Below the pieces are notes generated by a model. It was given only the letters and a program-made list of their open reading frames with translations, did not search any database and had not been told where the DNA came from. Shown here piece after piece: positions 58,672-64,000 of a stretch of DNA of 64,000 bases. The DNA is taken from assembly GCF_016801865.2 (NCBI RefSeq), contig NC_068938.1:25560158-25624157 (forward strand), in the 5' to 3' direction. A program made the translations under genes and the position numbers. This stretch comes from Culex pipiens pallens (lineage: Eukaryota > Arthropoda > Insecta > Diptera > Culicidae). How positions within the stretch are numbered: position 1 is the first letter of the stretch; each line of letters starts with the position of its first letter.

Positions 58672-58829
58672 CTGAAGTTTTTTTTTCCAATAAACGCTTT
58701 TTGGGTGTTTATAAATACCCTTTTTGGCTTTTTAAGTGTTTTTAAATACCCAAGGCGGTTTTAAAATCACCCAAAAAGTAGCTATTGAAAATTTTGTTTA
58801 TACATAGAACCTTCCAAAGAAAACTCTAA
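58672..58829. mobile_element. Decayed family H element
   Basis: attt|ctgaagttttttt at the left, 'cgctttttgggtg', 'ccaaggcggtttt' inside and aaactctaaa|attt at the right. It is the same plan as 37871-38023 with more substitutions and again has ATTT on both flanks. Confidence 0.65.
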
Positions 58830-58974
58830 AATTTGTCTTTTATTGGCATTTTTTACAATTTAACTTGAAAGTCAGTTGACATTTTTCTACGGTTTTGCAA
58901 TTTTTATCGCGATTTTCAAACATAATTTTTTGTTCCAAACATTTCTTTTTTAAAAAAAAGTAAATTTTTCATAG

Positions 58975-59745
58975 GAGCAGTTCTCTACGAAATCGATATT
59001 TTTTTTGAATTTTGATTTTTGTATTATTTAATCCGGCTGAAACTTTTTTGGTGCCTTCGGTATGCCCAAGAAGCCATTTTGCATTTAACTTTTTGTCACT
59101 ATAACTTGATTTGCAAAAAAACACTATTTTTATTTTTTTATATGTTTTAGGGGACATAAAATGTCAACTTTTCAGAAATTACCAGGTTGTGGAAAAAATC
59201 TTTGACCGATTATGATTTTTTTAATCAACACTGATTTTTTCAAAAAATCGAAATATTGGTCGCAACAATTTTTCAACTTCATTTTTCGATGTAAAATAAA
59301 ATAAGCAATCAAAAAGTACTGTATTAAAATTTTGATAAAGTGCACCGTTTTCAAATTTAAGCCATTTTTAGGTAACTTTTTTGGAAATAGTCGCAGTTTT
59401 TCATTTTTTTAAATAAGTGCATGTTTGCCCACAATTGAAAAAAATATTTTTGAAAAGCTGAGAAAATTCTTTTGCTTTTTTGAACTTTGTTGATTAGTTG
59501 CTGAGATATTGCTATGCAAAGGTTGAAAAACAGGAAAATTGATATTTTCTAAGTCTCACCCAAACAACCCACCATTTTCTAACGTCGATATCTCAGTAAA
59601 TAATGGTCCGATTTACAATGTTAATGTGTGAAAAATTTGTGAAATTTTTCAATCTTTTCGAAAACAATATTTTCAAAATTTTCAAGTCAAGACTAACATT
59701 TCAAAAGGGCTAAACTTTCAATATTATGAAATTAAAAAAATGCTT
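58975..59745 (+). mobile_element. Family F element, partial
   Basis: Starts gagcagttctctacgaaatc. The orientation of inner phrases matches a left arm ('ggtgccttcggtatgccc', 'ttttaggggacataaaatg', 'gtctcacccaaacaaccc', 'tcgatatctcag'). It ends within the central 'gactaacatttc' region near 59700. It supplies an uninterrupted version of the site where the 17650 element inserted. Confidence 0.7.
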
Positions 59746-59764
59746 TTTTTTATTTTTTCGCCCC

Positions 59765-59923
59765 ATTTTTCCGCCGTCTTGGATTTAAAAATTCTAAATC
59801 ACTTTAGAGTAGTTTAGGGGTCATACTTGAGCTCAATAATCAAAAATAAGACAACAACATTTTTTTTTCGTGACTCGATTATCCGAAGTGAAATTTTGCC
59901 TTCGGATAATCGAGTCTGGACTG
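59765..59923 (-). repeat. Family P end fragment
   Basis: Read on the minus strand it starts CAGTCCAGACTCGATTATCC (followed by TA on the outside), then an inner 'acttcggataatcgagt' word and 'tatgacccctaaactactc' and 'aatccaagacggcgg'. The other terminus is missing. Confidence 0.7.
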
Positions 59924-61140
59924 TATTAGTTTTTCCATTCCAGTCTCCATACCATTTTGGGGGCTGGTCAAGCAAAATAAATGAATGAATTCTGTATCGT
60001 GAGTTGGGATGTTTTGATCGATGCATTGTTGTGGGCAAAAATGTAAGTTGTGGTAAAGATTGTTCAGAAATAAATTGGTCCATCGATTTTTTTTTCTAAA
60101 TTCGACTGACTTAAAGTTCAATTTCCAATATATGTAATTTTTTTAATTTCCTATGACTTATTTCAAGCTATAGTTGCGCCGTGGTGCCATATCTGGTTTA
60201 GGAAATTTCTGAAGTTTTTTTTAAAGCATAAATTTTAATTTTTTTTTGCTATTAAGATGTTTTTGAAACTGCCTTGAGTCCGATATATACTCCGATATAT
60301 TTTGTGAAAAAAACGTGTTTTTTGGAAAATATCGTTAATCTGGACACAATCTAAAAAACATTTTTAAATGCAAAATTTAATTTACAATAAAAAATTTCTT
60401 TGCATTTTTTATTACCTTTAGAATGCACCTTTCTGAAGTTAGAGCTACTTTTTGGGTATTTATTTTCGATTTCTTGAGGTTTTTCAATGTTTTTTGAAAA
60501 ATAATAAGTCCACATATTATTTTTTTGCTGTTGTTTTTTTACATTCTTTCAAACAAACGCAATAATTTGAATATTTTAGAGAAGTAAGTAAACAAAAGAG
60601 AAAAAATATGCAGGAGATGATTACCATTTTCAAACATTTGTGAATTTTGTGTTTGTTTTAATTTGTTGTTTGTATTTTGTGAAAAATATGGAATAAATTA
60701 TAATATTTAAACTGTTTTTTCTAGGGAAATTTATTCTTCACAGCAACCAAGGAAGTTATTGTTTTCTTATTCCAAAATTTTCAAACTTACGGACCCAGTC
60801 TTGCAACAATGTGATTGTAAAAAAAAGACATTTTTTTTTTTGTAATAACTTTGAAGGCAGTAATTTTATGAAATTATATCGAACGTTCCCGTAATTTCAA
60901 AGATACTACAATTTGTATATAAAATATCTTACCGTTAATTATGAACATAATATTCTTTAAAAAAAAGTTGGCTAAAACAATTAATTCTGAAAATTTGTGC
61001 AATCGGTTGTATTAGAAAAAAAAACCGTTGGCTTTATAGATATAATTTTTTAGTGATAACTAATATTAAAGGACTTTGAGTAGGGTGTTCACATTGTTTA
61101 TAATTTATTGAAAATCTCAAATATCTCACAAAAGTGAACG
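59924..61140. other. AT-rich DNA with an H remnant
   Basis: atttctgaagttttttttaa at 60206 and 'tttttgaaactgccttgagtc' at 60262 are family H phrases. No gene. Confidence 0.4.
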
Positions 61141-63300
61141 TCAAATTAAAAATCATTCTCTACTTCGATTAAATTTGATCCACGGCGGATGCTGCACTCC
61201 CTGCACGATTTCATCACACCAGCTTTTTTCATAAACATGTGAGTAATGTGAGCTGCACACGCCCCAACCTCCCTCTTCCACCCAAATCCACTGTTCGGTC
61301 GTTCATCGCGGTTTATCGAACCGTGGGAGAACGCGATCGTTGGCCGACGACGACCGCGCGAGATCAAGATTTGGCGCATGTGGTGACGCCATTTGGCGCG
61401 ACCAGATAAAGATATTGATAATTTGATGGAAAAAAAGTTTTGAGTGGTCGAAAATAACTCGGGAAATGGCAAATAGTTGACTTGGTGGAGTCGTGACTCG
61501 AAGATATTGAGGTTGGGCTCATTTATTGCTTGGAGAATTACGTTACAGTGAAGTTTCTTAAATTGATATTTGGGCCTAACCTCAAAATATGTTTCCAAAA
61601 AATTTTCAAAGAACAACTCTCAGCCCCGATTCCAAACAGCTTGTTATCCGCAACCACCAAGCCCGTCAATGTTCCGGAACCTCATCGCGCCCCGCGGTCG
61701 GAATCGTTGACGCGTGACTGACAGTGAACTCACGACGACGGAATTCTTTGTGTGTGCGTCGCGACGCACCAACACAGCAGTCCTGTTCCAGTAATTTCCA
61801 CCCGACACTTTCGTTGTCCCCCACCAAAGCGGGAGATAATCCGATAAAATGCGGATTCTCGTTTGGCTTTTTATTAGCCTCTTAAAAATAAAACTTACAT
61901 CCGATGGAAAGACATCGCGAACAGTACCGAAGAACGCCCGTCTACGCCTGTTTCAGAAAGAAATCTTCAATGAAAATGTGAAAATTTCACGCCCCTCGCC
62001 AAAAATAATTTCAGTATTTTTCTTTGTTCAAATCGAACAAAACGAACTCAATTAAAATACATAAATCAACGAACTATTCTCTTGCGACCATGGCATAGTG
62101 GCAGCGTCAAGCCCTTCAAATCGCTCAACCTCGGTTCAAGCCCCACCGCTGTCAAGTTTTTTTCCTCTGTTTTGCGAACCCCTGACCCATCAACAAACAT
62201 TCGTTAGTGGTGTCTGTTTGTACTCATTTCTTTCTCTTCCCTGGATTAATATCAGCGTGGCGTCGCCGTGCCAAAGAAAGAACATGAAGCAGAATTAAAC
62301 AAATTATTCAGTCGCCACTAGCGCGCACTCCAAAATCTCACATTTGTCGCGACGCGAAGCCGTTTACGAACCGCTCTTCAGCGTGCCAATCTCTCTCTCT
62401 CTGTCTCGTTTTTGCACACTATTAAAGTCTGTTCTGTCAATACAATCGCGCGCAAACTTCTAAGCCGCGAGCTGCGTGTAATAGAGCTATCTAAGCCCGA
62501 TCTCACGCACACTAGCTTACCATTTGTTTTTGCTGGCGGGTACAAATTTTAACCTAAAAATCCTTCGTGTACGTACACGCAATACATGCGCACGTAGATA
62601 ACTCTATTCTTCCTCTTCCCTTCGTGGCGGCTTACACACACACACACACCTTTCTCTTTCTGTCACGTGCTGCTGCTTGTCTTGACTGCTCTGTCCTTCT
62701 CTTGCTTGGCGTGGGTGGTGGAGTGTGAAACTTGTCCTCTTGTGACACCGGCGGTGCACTCAAAATTCGTTTTGTTTACAAATAATTTTAATATGTTTAA
62801 TTTTCACTCAGAAATTTAGAAATAAATATTGTAATTTCAAAGAAATCATGCTGTGCAATGCACAACCAAAGCTTTTGCACCCAGATTTTTATTACAGACA
62901 TTTTAGTATCCTAAAAATTATGAGTACTATCGAAATATATTTTTAATACATTCCCTAAAGTACTGCCCACAATGTAATTTACAAAAAAAATTCACTAATT
63001 TTAAAACCCCGTTGTTGCAGGATTGAGTCCGTAAGTTAGACAATTTTTGAATAAAAAGACAACAACTTCCTTCGTTGCTGTGCACCCTCAAATGTCACAA
63101 GTTGTCTCCAATCCCTGGTTTGGGTGTAGTCGCGAAATGCAACTCAACAGACCGTGGTGAGTGCCGGCTTTGAGCGTTCTTCGTTTGTCGCCTCTACTCT
63201 GCGCTCGCAGTTACAGTTTGTGGTGGTGGTGGTGGGGTCAACTATCTTCTCAAGCTGCACCCAACACGATGCCTCACTTTTGTAAGCAAAATATGAGAGA
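61141..63300. other. Unique DNA island with one tRNA-like unit
   Basis: Balanced composition with microsatellites at 62389-62403 (CT), 62637-62650 (CA) and 63217-63234 (GTG). A frame from a well-placed ATG at 61849 starts MRILVWLFISLLKIK, but it is short, basic and without a recognisable family. The area 62320-62760 has promoter-like low-complexity runs. No exon can be supported. Confidence 0.35.
62088..62165 (+). ncRNA. tRNA-like segment, possibly SINE-derived
   Basis: accatggcatagtggcagcg resembles an A box and cctcggttcaagccccaccg a B box, with a normal distance between them, followed at once by a T run (62156-62163). The acceptor and T stems pair only partly, so it is not called as a functional tRNA gene. 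Confidence 0.45.
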
Positions 63301-63770
63301 AGATTTTCGCACCCCCTTTCGGAGGTGATGCGTTTTTCTGAATGGCGCTCGTTAATGGTGTTTGGCGAATGATTTGCCTATTTTTGTAGGATATTTTGTA
63401 ATGCATTAATAAATCAAGGACTGCCTTAAATTCCAGTAGATCACATTTGGTTTCACATGCAACTTATAGATAATCATCAATAAAAGATATTCTATTAGCA
63501 TTTACATACGTACAGAGACAATCGTAAGAGAGCGAACCTCTCTTTACTCTTTCAAGAGATCTCTTGAAGATGGAAGATCAACGAGTGAGTTTCGCGTTTT
63601 GGGAAGAAATATAAATACATTTCCAAGTTACCACGGGGCACTAGATAGCGGTATTGAATCGGCTTTATATTGGTATTTAAAACCAGCAAATTGTAAATAT
63701 TATGTTGCTGTTTGCCGACAAAAACAAAAAAATTTGGTGGCGAATTCAAAATAATAGAGTTGTTTAACCC
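63301..63770. other. Mixed DNA, nothing recognised
   Basis: No gene or repeat end. Confidence 0.35.
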
Positions 63771-64000
63771 TTTGAATTGTTAGTCTTGATATTTTTGAAA
63801 ATATTCTTTTCGAAAAGATCGGAAAATTTCACGAATGTTTCATATTTTAACATTGTTTATCGGACTATTAGTTGCTGAGTTATTGACGCTAGAAAATGGT
63901 GGGTTGTTTGGGTGAGACTGGGAAAACATCAATTTTCCTGTTTCTAACCTTTGCATGGCAATATCTCTGCAACTTAGGGTCGTATCAACAAAGTTCAAAA
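63771..64000 (+). mobile_element. Family F inner right arm, runs off the window
   Basis: Starts 'gaattgttagtcttgatatttttg' near the F centre and continues through 'cgaaaagatcggaaaatttcacg', 'tagaaaatggtgggttgtttggg' and 'aatatctctgcaacttagggtcg'. The phrase gagactgggaaaacatcaat is an empty version of the site occupied at 17650. Confidence 0.7.

Noticed and set aside
61849..62055. 68-codon frame starting MRILVWLFISLL
   Set aside because: Fair start context but short, basic and without a recognisable family; kept only as a note in the island entry.

Overview
The window is animal nuclear DNA and looks like a culicine mosquito, most likely Culex. This is inferred from recognised repeat types: the 'cctcacc...gaggaaaggc' element, TA-flanked inverted-repeat elements ending CACAGCAAAAAAT, and elements beginning CCGTAAACTGGGGTGACTTT. 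There are also spliced-gene signals, poly-Ser and poly-Gly codon runs and very AT-rich interspersed repeats. No bacterial operon, Shine-Dalgarno pattern, rRNA or CRISPR array was seen. The genus is an inference from memory of these repeats; no database was searched.

Layout. AT-rich repeat blocks alternate with islands of balanced base composition at about 2.6-4.25, 5.6-8.4, 11.2-12.7, 14.8-17.1, 20-23.6, 27.8-29.5, 31.9-33.5, 36.5-37.8, 38.4-39.6, 41.8-43.3, 46.3-47.6, 52.3-54.4, 56.9-57.8 and 61.1-63.3 kb. Four tandem arrays lie in the left fifth: a 179-bp array (4.25-5.58 kb) and three 9-bp arrays (9.29-10.51, 10.51-11.16 and 12.72-13.81 kb). The rest is built largely from a few inverted-repeat families, many inserted in one another. 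The labels are mine. F is a large foldback ending GAGCAA(C/T)TCTCTAC. A ends CACAGC, inserts at TA and carries tRNA-like DNA. G has TTAGGCCGTTGCAAATA ends. P ends CAGTCCAGACTCGATTAT. H elements end CTGGAG and are flanked by ATTT. There is also a TTAA-flanked foldback and several tRNA-headed, SINE-like units.

Genes. One protein-coding gene can be supported, on the minus strand. Its first coding exon (32570 down to 32139) encodes the N-terminal half of a ZAD-type (zinc-finger-associated domain) protein and ends at a consensus donor, AAG|GTGAGT. A good acceptor at 33212-33214 and a good minus-strand donor at 38861 suggest a non-coding first exon near 38.9-39.5 kb and a 5.6-kb intron filled with mobile elements. 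The downstream exons, expected to carry the second ZAD CxxC pair and C2H2 fingers, were not found and presumably lie to the left of the window. Every other long reading frame comes from 9-bp repeats or unique DNA without recognisable protein features.

The most interesting signal is class-II-tRNA-like (Ser/Leu-type A box) DNA carried inside TA-flanked inverted-repeat elements, both as single cassettes (14.1, 17.7 and 27.5 kb) and as two mirror-image cassettes in a 555-bp palindrome (50.8-51.3 kb). One copy has a natural empty site elsewhere in the window.
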